Origin: JBCBWG01 sp039817205 | Lineage (GTDB): Bacteria > Pseudomonadota > Alphaproteobacteria > Rhizobiales > Hyphomicrobiaceae | Assembly (NCBI GenBank): GCA_039817205.1 | Contig: JBCBWG010000033.1 | Span: 1-19,726, forward strand | DNA: 19,726 nt | Direction: 5' to 3' | In this document: positions 1 through 7,546 of the stretch, piece by piece | How the letters are laid out: each line of letters starts with the position of its first letter | Numbering within the stretch: position 1 is the stretch's first letter | Made by a program: the position numbers and the translations under genes | The notes under the pieces: model-generated | Database searches by the model: none | Seen by the model: only the letters and a program-made list of their open reading frames with translations | Told to the model about the DNA's origin: nothing

Positions 1-118
1 AGAACGATCGCCGGGATTTGACGCCAGCAAACGTGTTCGGCAGTGTCCAGGGTGTTGGATTTGGCAAGCTGTGGTTGTCGTGCGCACCACCGCTTCAGAT
101 ACGAGCCGCGTCAAGATC

Positions 119-1123
119 ATGTTGATCGCCGCAAATACCACCGCCTCCACCTTCTGTATTCGTTGCTCAAAGCGGCGCGTCACGGGAGCGTGGCACCGGT
201 TCGTGCCAGCACTCGGGGTCGCGGCGGCGGTCGTGTGGGGCGCAGGCCTTGGGCTGGCGACCAATGTCCAGGCAAGCGAAACGATTGCCACCCCAACCGG
301 GACCACGTCGCCGATCCCGACCCGCGCCGTCCCAACTGTGCCGCTCGCTGACCCTGCGCGGCCAACCACACGTCCAACTCGTCAGACCGAACCGTTAAAG
401 AAAACGGGCAAGAAATCGGAAAAGAAAACGGCGGGCGCATCGACCAAAGAAAAAACCAAGAAGACGAAACCGTCGATGACTATGGCGATCTTTCTCGATC
501 GCCTGATGCTTGCCGAGAGCTCTGGCGTCGACACCGCCAAAAACCCACGATCGACAGCGACGGGGTCATTCCAGTTTATCGAAAGCACGTGGCTTGATGT
601 GATGAGGCGCCATTTTCCAGCGCGCATCGCCAAGCTGTCGCGACCGCAAATCCTCGCTTTGCGAACCGACCGCGAGACGGCCCGAAAGGCCGCAGAGGCT
701 TTCACGCGCGACAACGCCGCGATCCTTGCTTCGGACGGGCATGCGCCAACATTCCCCAATCTGCGTCTGGCATTTTTGTTGGGAGCGGGCGCCGCATCAC
801 GCGTTCTCGCGATGGAGCCGAATGCGCCGGTAGCCCCTGTGTTGGGTCGGACGGTCGTTCGTGCGAACCCGTTTCTCGCCCGGATGACAGCCCTGGATCT
901 GCTGGCTAAGGCCGCTCGCGATCTGGACGTCCCGGTCTCCGCGAAAGCACAATTGAAAGTGGCCAAACGTGCCCGGGGGAAGCGCCGCCCCGCCGGGCCG
1001 CGCATCCGGGTCAAATGCAACTTGCGCCGCGCGAGTTGCCGCCGTTGGCTCGCGCTGAAACGGCGCCAGTTGAAGAGCAAGGACCGACGCATTCGCCGCG
1101 CAGCTCTCCGGGCGACGCGGTAG
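119..1123 (+). CDS. SLT-type lytic transglycosylase-like protein, exported or membrane-anchored
   Basis: Predicted peptidoglycan lytic transglycosylase, which would cleave the MurNAc-GlcNAc bond in the periplasm. Numbered from ATG 119 (334 aa), there is a basic N-terminus, a hydrophobic stretch at about residues 28-50 (signal peptide or anchor), a Pro/Thr then Lys/Thr-rich linker to about residue 120, and an SLT-like core. The core has the AESSG motif (putative catalytic Glu133), then NPRS, ATGSFQF and ESTW, matching the E-S, N-P, T-G-x-x-Q-F pattern of the family. The last 55 residues are strongly basic (Arg/Lys) and could bind cell-wall polymers or DNA. An in-frame GTG at 71 would add 16 residues. 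Neither start has a strong ribosome site; ATG 119 leaves a more usual signal region. The family call is good; substrate and role are inferred. Confidence 0.75.
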   Translation: MLIAANTTASTFCIRCSKRRVTGAWHRFVPALGVAAAVVWGAGLGLATNVQASETIATPTGTTSPIPTRAVPTVPLADPARPTTRPTRQTEPLKKTGKKSEKKTAGASTKEKTKKTKPSMTMAIFLDRLMLAESSGVDTAKNPRSTATGSFQFIESTWLDVMRRHFPARIAKLSRPQILALRTDRETARKAAEAFTRDNAAILASDGHAPTFPNLRLAFLLGAGAASRVLAMEPNAPVAPVLGRTVVRANPFLARMTALDLLAKAARDLDVPVSAKAQLKVAKRARGKRRPAGPRIRVKCNLRRASCRRWLALKRRQLKSKDRRIRRAALRATR

Positions 1124-1241
1124 GAGCGCACCTCCCTGCACGGGCCCAACCTGCAGCCCAGGGCGCATTGAAACCAACTGCATTGTCCAAAGAGCGATAA
1201 GCGACTATCCGCTGCCCGACACGATGCGCACCCGGCGCACC

Positions 1242-1305
1242 TTGGACGTCACACACGTTGGACGTCACACACGTTGGACGTCACTCGCTTTGGACGTCAC
1301 TCAAG
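1242..1305. repeat. Four phased 16-bp tandem repeats upstream of the DUF937-like gene
   Basis: Four copies begin at exactly 16-bp intervals (1242, 1258, 1274, 1290). Copies 1 and 2 are identical (TTGGACGTCACACACG). Copies 3 and 4 keep the TTGGACGTCAC core and diverge in the last five bases. Each core contains the palindrome GACGTC. The array ends about 20 bp before the chosen start codon of the next gene, so it lies in its promoter or leader. It may be a reiterated operator or simply a minisatellite; the sequence alone does not decide. Confidence 0.9.
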
Positions 1306-1325
1306 GGATCGGACGAGACGAACAG

Positions 1326-2084
1326 ATGTTGGATCGACTGCAGGCGACAAAACCCCAGGGCGAAGCGTTGGCTCGCCGGGGATCTGAATACGGGTTGACG
1401 CCGGAGCAGACCGAGGCCGTCGCCGAGGCAGCAGCCCAACATCTTGCACTCAAACTGGAACAACGGTCGCTGTCAGCTGGCGGTCTTGCACGCCTCGTCG
1501 ACCTGATCGGCCGCGCCGATCCTGAAGTGGGCGACGGGACCGAGGCCAACCTCGGGATCCCTGTTCTGGAGGAGCTTCTCGGATCGAAAGACGGCAGCCG
1601 GTTTTTAGCCCAGCGCGTCGCGAACGATGTGGGCGTAGACCCCTATGCGGTTCGGCGCATTCTCCCAGACATCGGGACGCAGACGATGGCAGGCGTCGCT
1701 GAGCAGACGCGGCCGACATTTCAGAAAATTTTTGACGCACTTCCGCAAAGCGCGGGCAGTCGTACTGCTTTTCCGGATCAGGCGCCGCTTCCTGTGCCCG
1801 GCGACATCCCGAGCCATGGTCGCACGACGAACGCCTCACCCTTCGATAGTTTGCGCGATATCCTGGGGGGTGGCCGCCGGCAGTCAGCGCCCGGCAGACA
1901 GCCAAACATTGGCGGTGGCCGACTGTCGCCCGGGGGCGGTATGGGCAAGATGATCCGCGATGCACTCGGCGGCGCGCTAGGCTACCGCAACCGCGGCGTG
2001 GTCGGCTGGATCATCCGCTTTGTGATTGCGCGCTATGGCTGGCGCATCCTGCAAGGCGTCTTTCGCGCCTTTTTCCGCCGCTGA
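1326..2084 (+). CDS. DUF937-like protein
   Basis: About 252 aa. Residues roughly 75-125 resemble the DUF937 (YidB-like) core: ILE/VLEELLGSKDGSR, followed by a VGVDPYAVRRILPDIGTQTMAGV segment. The family is of unknown function. The middle (about 140-205) is Pro/Gly-rich and probably disordered. The C-terminal 30 residues (GVVGWIIRFVIARYGWR and onward) are hydrophobic with interspersed arginines and end in FFRR, which suggests peripheral or amphipathic membrane association. An in-frame ATG at 1224 would extend the protein through the tandem repeat array and encode repetitive residues, so ATG 1326 is preferred. The gene is convergent with the next one, with only 19 bp between their stop codons. 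Function unknown. Confidence 0.7.
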   Translation: MLDRLQATKPQGEALARRGSEYGLTPEQTEAVAEAAAQHLALKLEQRSLSAGGLARLVDLIGRADPEVGDGTEANLGIPVLEELLGSKDGSRFLAQRVANDVGVDPYAVRRILPDIGTQTMAGVAEQTRPTFQKIFDALPQSAGSRTAFPDQAPLPVPGDIPSHGRTTNASPFDSLRDILGGGRRQSAPGRQPNIGGGRLSPGGGMGKMIRDALGGALGYRNRGVVGWIIRFVIARYGWRILQGVFRAFFRR

Positions 2085-2103
2085 CCGATTAGGACTGCAG
2101 GCG

Positions 2104-2472
2104 TCACCGCCGCCGCGCACGTCGCGAACGGCCGACTTTGCATGGACGCGCATTGAAGTCGCAGGTCCAGCCGGTGCGTTGGCGCTCACAGGCCATCGAC
2201 TTATTTCTGGCGCGACGCGGATCGCCCCAATGGCCACCGTATTCCCAGGCTGTAAACGCCGACCAGTCCCGCATGGCTGCGCGCTGCGCAGCACGCCGGG
2301 TCGGCTGCTGCGATGCGGTTCCAAGATGGAAATGATTGACGATGCAGATCGACGGCCCTTCCCGCCGCAGATCATGCAGGCCAACGAGGGCGCGATCTCT
2401 CTGGGCCAAGGCCTGGGTCGCTGAGGTCACAACAAAGGTTGCAACAACCATAGTTTGCAAAAGACGCAGCAC
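2104..2472 (-). CDS. Small secreted cysteine-containing protein, function unknown
   Basis: 122 aa from a GTG start at 2472, preceded by GGAGAG at a good spacing on the minus strand. Residues 1-24 form a clear signal peptide ending ALAQ. The mature protein is basic and has four cysteines (43, 95, 104, 111). The pattern R-D-W-x-x-F-T-x-W-E-Y-G at about 68-79, followed by C-x8-C-x6-C, resembles small secreted proteins I associate with Rhizobiales, but I cannot name a family. An internal ATG at 2451 (residue 8) is an alternative start. Paired cysteines suggest disulphides in the periplasm. No catalytic motif is visible. Confidence 0.65.
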   Translation of the reverse strand: MLRLLQTMVVATFVVTSATQALAQRDRALVGLHDLRREGPSICIVNHFHLGTASQQPTRRAAQRAAMRDWSAFTAWEYGGHWGDPRRARNKSMACERQRTGWTCDFNARPCKVGRSRRARRR

Positions 2473-2540
2473 GGTACGCTCTCCGCTCTAATACTCGAAC
2501 ACACTCGGGAGAATGCGCGATTTAATGCACAAGCGAAGTT

Positions 2541-2565
2541 ACGAAACTCCTAATTGGTGTTTCGT
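2541..2565. other. Inverted repeat upstream of the small secreted protein gene
   Basis: Perfect 7-bp arms ACGAAAC and GTTTCGT around an 11-nt loop, with a further GCGA/TCGC pair just outside. It lies between the end of the thioesterase gene and the start of the small secreted protein gene on the same strand. It could be a weak terminator or an operator. There is no T-tract. Confidence 0.35.
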
Positions 2566-2621
2566 CTCGCGCACTGCGACCCTCAAAACACAACTATGGC
2601 GAGTACCAATGGTTCCGCAGT

Positions 2622-3086
2622 TCAATCAGACACGCGACCCGGACGATTGACTTGGATCGCCTCAAGCGCCGAGCGCATTTGTTCTTCGATTGGCACGGGG
2701 CGCATCGTCTCACGTGAGACGAACACGTGCCAGAACTCGCCGTCCGCACGGGCCGCAGCCTCGCCTGCCGCAAACAGCCCGATGTCATAGCGGACCGACG
2801 ACCGACCGAGATGTCCGACACTCACTCCGACTTCGACGTCGTCTGGATAAGCAAATGACTGATGGAACCGGCACCGCGTTTCAACAGCGATACCGATCAC
2901 CGGGCCGTCGTGGATGCGAAGGCCGCCAACCTCTATTAGGTAGCGGTTCACGGCCGTGTCGAAGTACGAGTAATAGACGACGTTGTTGACGTGCCCGTAG
3001 AGGTCATTGTCCATCCAACGGGTCGGCACCGTATGGAAGCGTGGGTAGCTCGACCGATCGGATGGAGGAATTCGAACGCTCGCCAT
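2622..3086 (-). CDS. Acyl-CoA thioesterase, 4HBT/YbgC-like hotdog fold
   Basis: 154 aa single hotdog domain, the usual size for YbgC/FadM-type thioesterases, which hydrolyse acyl-CoA to free acid and CoA in the cytoplasm. The signature RWMDNDLYGHVNNVVYYSYFD spans residues 23-43, with a conserved D-x-x-G-H-V-N-N pattern and Asp28 as the likely catalytic acid. It starts about 6 nt after the stop codon of the RidA gene, so the two are almost surely one transcript. An AAAGG sequence lies upstream of the ATG. The real substrate cannot be read from the sequence; pairing with RidA hints at metabolite clearance. Confidence 0.88.
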   Translation of the reverse strand: MASVRIPPSDRSSYPRFHTVPTRWMDNDLYGHVNNVVYYSYFDTAVNRYLIEVGGLRIHDGPVIGIAVETRCRFHQSFAYPDDVEVGVSVGHLGRSSVRYDIGLFAAGEAAARADGEFWHVFVSRETMRPVPIEEQMRSALEAIQVNRPGRVSD

Positions 3087-3092
3087 TGTGGG

Positions 3093-3440
3093 TCAGCCTT
3101 TGACCGCAGTGACCTGGATCTCAACGAGCATCGCCGGATCGGCAAGCCGAGCTTCCACACAGGCCCGCACGGGCAAAGCGCCTCCTGCCCACTCTGTCCA
3201 AACCGCATTCATCGGGTCACGATTGCGGATGTCGGTGACCCAGATCATCGCCGAGACGACCTTGGATTTGTCCGTCCCACAGAGAGCGAGCAAGCGATCA
3301 ATCTCAACAAGGATCTGTCGCGTCTGACCCGCCGTGTCCTCGCTCGTGTCGCCGGCGACGAGACCCGAGAGAAAGACAAAACCGTTGGCCTCGACGGCTT
3401 TGTGAAAAATCGCACTTGGTTCGTGGCGGACGATGGACAT
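3093..3440 (-). CDS. RidA family reactive intermediate (enamine/imine) deaminase
   Basis: 115 aa, the typical length of YjgF/YER057c/UK114 proteins, which form trimers that hydrolyse reactive enamines and imines such as 2-aminoacrylate. Residues equivalent to the RidA active site are present: Arg92 in PVRACVEARL and Glu107 in LVEIQV (Arg105 and Glu120 in the archetype). This suggests a true deaminase rather than an inactive Rid paralogue. GGAG sits 7 nt before the ATG. It is the first gene of a two-gene unit with the thioesterase. I give no symbol because several Rid subfamilies share these residues. Confidence 0.88.
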   Translation of the reverse strand: MSIVRHEPSAIFHKAVEANGFVFLSGLVAGDTSEDTAGQTRQILVEIDRLLALCGTDKSKVVSAMIWVTDIRNRDPMNAVWTEWAGGALPVRACVEARLADPAMLVEIQVTAVKG

Positions 3441-3566
3441 GGGCGAGCTCCAATCAGCGGTGTTGATGCGCCTTGCTCAAGCGCCGCTCGATCTAGCCCG
3501 GACACGTTCGGCCACGCAACGAATGTTCGGGGACTGTTCGGGGGAAACGCGAGCACAGGCGAACGC

Positions 3567-4271
3567 TTAGCGCATGGCCTTGGGCAGATCGTTGAGCGTT
3601 GAGAGGTACCACTTGTCCGTTTCGACCACGGCCGGATTTTCACCGTTGGCATAGATCCAACTGTCGACAGCCCAGCGCGTGTTGGTCTCCGTGTCTTTTA
3701 AAACCGCCGTCCAGTGCGTCCAGCCGGAGATACCGTTTAACAAATTGTCCTTAGCAAAGGGCACGCCGACGGTGTGGTATTTCAACAGGCCGTTGTTTTC
3801 GAGCACGGTGAGATAGCTGGTCGTATTGGTCGCCTCGTCCACGCAGTCCTGCTGTCCCGGATCGCCGGAACCCGAAAACTCCATACCGGCTCGATCAGTG
3901 TCTGTGCCAATTTGTCGTCCGACGTGGCGCTCGATCCAACCGATAGCGTACGCGACAGCGCGACGTTCTTCGGCCGCCGTATCTGCCCTGCGCGTCTTTC
4001 TCATCACCGATTTAATTTTGGCGATGTCGTCGGCCGAGAACCGATATCTCGTCTGACGCTGACATCCATAGGCATGGCAAACGTGCACAGTGGAGCCTCG
4101 GGGCTCCGGCACATTGAACGTGAGGTAGTGCATTTGCGCGGTTTCGAAGGGTGTATGCGTGCAGCCAGCGATCACAAGAGCGGAGACAGACGACAAAATG
4201 CCTGCCCAAAAGCATCGCGTGCGCCGCACTTGCGGTGCCCGAACGTTGTCGATTTCTGGTGCGGCAGCCAT
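3567..4271 (-). CDS. Predicted lipoprotein with possible transglutaminase-like Cys-His-Asp triad
   Basis: 234 aa. A long basic N-terminus leads into a hydrophobic segment ending in the lipobox VIAGC, making Cys37 the predicted lipidated residue. The mature domain has QDCVDEATNTTSYL (Cys143), GWTHWTAVL (His186) and RWAVDSWIY (Asp203). This order and spacing is what a papain/transglutaminase-like cysteine peptidase fold would show. Two further cysteines, 65 and 70, lie in an HVCHAYGC motif and may form a disulphide. I do not recognise a named family, and enzymatic activity is inference only. The start codon has no strong ribosome site, and a slightly shorter N-terminus is possible. It is divergent from trmFO. 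Confidence 0.7.
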   Translation of the reverse strand: MAAAPEIDNVRAPQVRRTRCFWAGILSSVSALVIAGCTHTPFETAQMHYLTFNVPEPRGSTVHVCHAYGCQRQTRYRFSADDIAKIKSVMRKTRRADTAAEERRAVAYAIGWIERHVGRQIGTDTDRAGMEFSGSGDPGQQDCVDEATNTTSYLTVLENNGLLKYHTVGVPFAKDNLLNGISGWTHWTAVLKDTETNTRWAVDSWIYANGENPAVVETDKWYLSTLNDLPKAMR

Positions 4272-4340
4272 GACCGATGCGTGACTGATTCGCCCGGCGG
4301 ACAGGCGTCACCGAAGCGCCACAGAGAGACAGCGGCGACC

Positions 4341-4389
4341 GGGCGAGGGGACTGGGGCCAAGGGACCGGGGCCAAGGGACCGGCACCAA
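4341..4389 (+). repeat. 14-bp tandem repeat forming a G-quadruplex motif upstream of trmFO
   Basis: Three 14-bp copies start at 4348, 4362 and 4376: GGGACTGGGGCCAA, GGGACCGGGGCCAA, GGGACCGGCACCAA. With the preceding GGGCGAGGGG, positions 4341-4378 hold six runs of three or four guanines separated by 3-4 nt, which fits the standard intramolecular G-quadruplex pattern on the trmFO coding strand. It lies about 100 bp before trmFO and about 75 bp from the divergent lipoprotein start. Confidence 0.8.
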
Positions 4390-4487
4390 GGGAGACGCAA
4401 CGTGGTCAGATCGCGACGCGATCGAGACGCAAGAGGGCGAAACGCATAGGCCTTTAATTCCAGAACCTAAGCGGCCATAACCGCACC

Positions 4488-5942
4488 ATGACCCGAGATA
4501 AAGCGATCCACATTATTGGCGGCGGCCTCGCCGGTTCGGAGGCAGCTTGGCAGGCGGCCGAGGCTGGCACCAAAGTCGTGCTGCACGAAATGCGTCCAGT
4601 TCGTGAGACCGATGCCCACCACACCGATGGGCTGGCCGAACTCGTCTGCTCGAACTCGTTCCGATCTGACGACGCGGAGACGAACGCCGTTGGGCTTCTC
4701 CATGAAGAAATGCGCCGCAGCAATTCGCTCATCATGCGGTGCGGTGATCAACATAAACTGCCAGCCGGTGGCGCATTGGCCGTCGACCGTGATGCGTTCT
4801 CAGCTGCTGTGACGGACGCGATCGAGGCGCATCCAAACATCGAGGTTCAGCGAGAAGAGGTCGCGGGGCTGCCGCCAGATGACTGGGGACCATCAATCAT
4901 TGCGACCGGGCCGCTGACGTCGCCTGACCTGAGTTCTGCCATCCAGACCGTTACGGGTGAAGATGAGCTCGCGTTTTTCGACGCGATCGCGCCGATCCTG
5001 CATTTTGACAGCATCGACATGTCGAAGGCCTGGATGCAGTCCCGGTACGACAAGCCAGGACCGGGTGGCACCGGCGCGGACTATCTCAACTGTGCGATGG
5101 ATCGGGCGCAGTACGAGGCGTTTATTGACGCGCTTCTGGCGGGCGATAAGACGTCTTTCAAAGAGTGGGAGGCAAACACGCCGTACTTTGATGGATGTCT
5201 GCCCATCGAGGTCATGGCCGAACGCGGTCGCGAGACCTTGCGCTACGGCCCGCTTAAGCCGGTGGGGCTGACCAATCCGCATCCCGAGACCGAACGCCCA
5301 TACGCTGTCGTGCAGTTGCGGCAGGACAATGCGCTTGGCACGCTTTGGAACATGGTCGGGTTTCAGACGAAGCTGAAATACGGCGAGCAGACCCGCATCT
5401 TCCGAATGATCCCAGGTCTCGAGACAGCGGAGTTCGCGCGGCTCGGTGGGCTCCACCGCAACACCTATCTGAACTCGCCAAAACTGCTCGACACGAGCCT
5501 CCGCCTCCGTGTGCGCCCGCAATTGCGTTTCGCCGGCCAAATTACCGGTGTTGAGGGCTACATCGAGAGCGCGGCATGCGGTCTGATGGCTGGCCGTTTT
5601 GCAGCGGCCGAACAGCTCGGGCAGACCGTATCACCGCCTCCGCCGACGACCGCGCTTGGAGCTTTGCTCGCGCACATCACCGGCGGACACCTGAGCGCCG
5701 ATGATGCGCCGGACCGACGCGCAACCACAGACCAGCCAGCACCGCCAAAGGTTCGGTCGTTCCAGCCAATGAACATCAACTTCGGTCTCATTCCGCCCAT
5801 GACGGCGCCAAGAACCGCCGCCGATGGGCGTCGCTTGAAAGGCAAAGAGCGGACCATTGAAAAGAAGCGCCTGATGTCACGAAGAGCGCTCACCGATCTG
5901 GACCACTGGCTCGCCGCCGGCGGACAAGAGCGCGCCGCCTGA
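4488..5942 (+). CDS. trmFO: Methylenetetrahydrofolate-tRNA-(uracil-5-)-methyltransferase TrmFO
   Basis: 484 aa flavoprotein that makes m5U54 in the T-loop of tRNA, using methylenetetrahydrofolate as carbon donor and reduced FAD. The N-terminal dinucleotide motif IIGGGLAGSEAAW is at residues 9-21. LAELVCSNSF contains Cys54 and FDGCLPIEVMAERG contains Cys237, matching the two conserved TrmFO cysteines. The folate/tRNA-binding region RQDNALGTLWNMVGFQTKLKYGEQ and the C-terminal NINFGLIPP motif are also present. Length is slightly above the usual 440-470 aa because of an inserted Ala/Pro/Thr-rich stretch at about 380-425. The ATG at 4488 starts just before the flavin motif, but no clear ribosome site precedes it. 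The next gene follows after about 40 bp. Confidence 0.97.
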   Translation: MTRDKAIHIIGGGLAGSEAAWQAAEAGTKVVLHEMRPVRETDAHHTDGLAELVCSNSFRSDDAETNAVGLLHEEMRRSNSLIMRCGDQHKLPAGGALAVDRDAFSAAVTDAIEAHPNIEVQREEVAGLPPDDWGPSIIATGPLTSPDLSSAIQTVTGEDELAFFDAIAPILHFDSIDMSKAWMQSRYDKPGPGGTGADYLNCAMDRAQYEAFIDALLAGDKTSFKEWEANTPYFDGCLPIEVMAERGRETLRYGPLKPVGLTNPHPETERPYAVVQLRQDNALGTLWNMVGFQTKLKYGEQTRIFRMIPGLETAEFARLGGLHRNTYLNSPKLLDTSLRLRVRPQLRFAGQITGVEGYIESAACGLMAGRFAAAEQLGQTVSPPPPTTALGALLAHITGGHLSADDAPDRRATTDQPAPPKVRSFQPMNINFGLIPPMTAPRTAADGRRLKGKERTIEKKRLMSRRALTDLDHWLAAGGQERAA

Positions 5943-5981
5943 CGCATCCGAGGTTGTGATAACAGGGTTGAGATCGGCTCG

Positions 5982-7349
5982 GTGATTTTCGCGGTTTTTC
6001 TGATTTTTGTGGGCATCGCACTGCTCGCGTCTGGGACGTGGATCGTCGGCACCGGCTTCATCGTGGTGGGTGCCGCGCTCGGAGCCCTGCTCTACGGACT
6101 ACGACGACGGAAGTTCTGGTCGTCCAAGCAACCGCACACCGAACCGCTCGTTCACCTCAGCCCAATCATGGCGGTGCGCCCGTCGATCGTCGGGCATAAG
6201 CCGCCGGACGGCTACCGCCTCGCGAGCCTGATCTTTGGCGCGGGCCTGATTGATCGCACAGAAACCCTCGACCACGGCTTTCCCTATCAGATCCTGTCTC
6301 CCATCCCGCCGCTCATTGAGCCACCGCTTCCGTTCAGCACGATCGCAGCCAACCGCGCCCTTGAGATTGCGCAACGCGCCGAACGCGAACAGAAGCAAAT
6401 CCACCTTCTCTGGTCGGGCGGTATCGATAGTACGTGCGCGATCGCAGCCCTCATTCGGGCCCTCGGCGACGACCGCGGTCGTCTGATCGTCCACACGACA
6501 GCCCAATCCCGGCAGGAGTATCCGGGCTTCGAAAAGGCACATCTCAGTGCGCCGATCCGCGTCAAGCGCATCGCTCATGTTGGGCACTCCTACAGCGGTG
6601 ATGCGATCGTTGTGACCGGCGAACTCGGTGACCAGATTTTTGGCAGTGCCAAGGCGCTGACATTCAGCATTGATGCGCTCCGATCCGATTGGCGGACCGC
6701 GTTTCCGCGTCACCTGACGCAGGCGCTCGCTGACAGGAAACGTGCACGTGCCGTTCTCGCGTACCTCAAACCGCAGATTGATCGCGCGCCGGTTGCCATT
6801 CCCGATCTTTTCACGCTGCTCTGGTGGCTCAACTTTTCGATGAAATGGCAGTCAGTCGAGCTTCGCATGTTTGCGTCGACCCGGGGCATGACCCTTGATG
6901 CCTTTCGCGGGCGTACGGAACACTTCTTCGCAACGGATGATTTTCAAACCTATGCCCTCGCGTACGCGGGCCAGGGCCTCGGTCGGGATTGGACGACTTA
7001 CAAGACCCCGGCCCGCGATGTGATCCGAAGGCTGACCGGCGCGACGCCCTATCTCGATACGAAAGAGAAGGAATTGTCGCTCAAAGGTCTGATCAAGCCC
7101 CGCGTCGCAGCCGCAGCGCTCGCAATTGATCTAGCGGGCCGCGACTTGTTTCAACCGATCGACCTCAGCTTGAAAAAAGATCAGCTCGCTGGCGCAGACA
7201 CAACATCCGGCGAAAGCGACGACGGGACTGGCGTGTCGTTTGACTTTGAGATGAATGGCGGGGAGTCGAATGGCGGGCGCTCCGAGAACCGCTCGTTCGA
7301 CGAAGCGCGCGAAGCAGAACTTTGGAATGACCTGAGTGACGGCGAATAG
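5982..7349 (+). CDS. Membrane-anchored asparagine-synthetase-like PP-loop ATPase protein
   Basis: 455 aa from GTG 5982. Residues 2-40 contain two hydrophobic stretches followed by RRRKF, consistent with a membrane hairpin leaving the main domain in the cytoplasm. The PP-loop SGGIDST is at 145-151, and GELGDQIFG at 213-221 resembles the GEGGDELFG motif of asparagine synthetase B-type synthetases. The protein therefore probably activates a substrate by adenylation. No glutaminase domain is present, and residues 52-140 do not resemble one. The tail (about 395-455) is acidic, Gly/Ser-rich and probably disordered. ATG 6168 (residue 63) would remove the membrane segments, but the hydrophobic region is well formed and the gap after trmFO would then be over 200 bp. 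Substrate unknown. Confidence 0.7.
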   Translation: MIFAVFLIFVGIALLASGTWIVGTGFIVVGAALGALLYGLRRRKFWSSKQPHTEPLVHLSPIMAVRPSIVGHKPPDGYRLASLIFGAGLIDRTETLDHGFPYQILSPIPPLIEPPLPFSTIAANRALEIAQRAEREQKQIHLLWSGGIDSTCAIAALIRALGDDRGRLIVHTTAQSRQEYPGFEKAHLSAPIRVKRIAHVGHSYSGDAIVVTGELGDQIFGSAKALTFSIDALRSDWRTAFPRHLTQALADRKRARAVLAYLKPQIDRAPVAIPDLFTLLWWLNFSMKWQSVELRMFASTRGMTLDAFRGRTEHFFATDDFQTYALAYAGQGLGRDWTTYKTPARDVIRRLTGATPYLDTKEKELSLKGLIKPRVAAAALAIDLAGRDLFQPIDLSLKKDQLAGADTTSGESDDGTGVSFDFEMNGGESNGGRSENRSFDEAREAELWNDLSDGE

Positions 7350-7436
7350 CACGCCGAGTTCTGTCGATCGTCCAGATCTCGAAACCGGGTCCTCGAAACT
7401 TTGCCCTCGCAACTTGCCAAGTCAATATCACCGCAA

Positions 7437-7466
7437 GAACCGCCCTGGCTGAGGCCAGGGCGGTTC
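7437..7466. terminator. Perfect 13-bp hairpin between convergent genes
   Basis: Arms GAACCGCCCTGGC and GCCAGGGCGGTTC are exact reverse complements around the 4-nt loop TGAG. The hairpin lies between the end of the PP-loop gene (+) and the end of the Gly/Arg-repeat gene (-), where a bidirectional terminator is expected. There is no T-tract on either side, so it may act with Rho or protect 3' ends rather than terminate on its own. Confidence 0.6.
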
Positions 7467-7546
7467 CAGGACAGTTCCCGGACGTTCGAGCGCAGTGAAG
7501 GCCGGTTCGTCATACAGTTATTTGAATTTCGTTTTTTTGCGCGCGC

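Noticed and set aside
382..1149. 255-codon minus-strand frame opposite the transglycosylase
   Set aside because: Arg/Ala-rich shadow; the plus-strand frame carries the SLT motifs.
1242..1305. The 16-bp repeats as a CRISPR array
   Set aside because: The units are contiguous with no unique spacers, and no cas genes are present.
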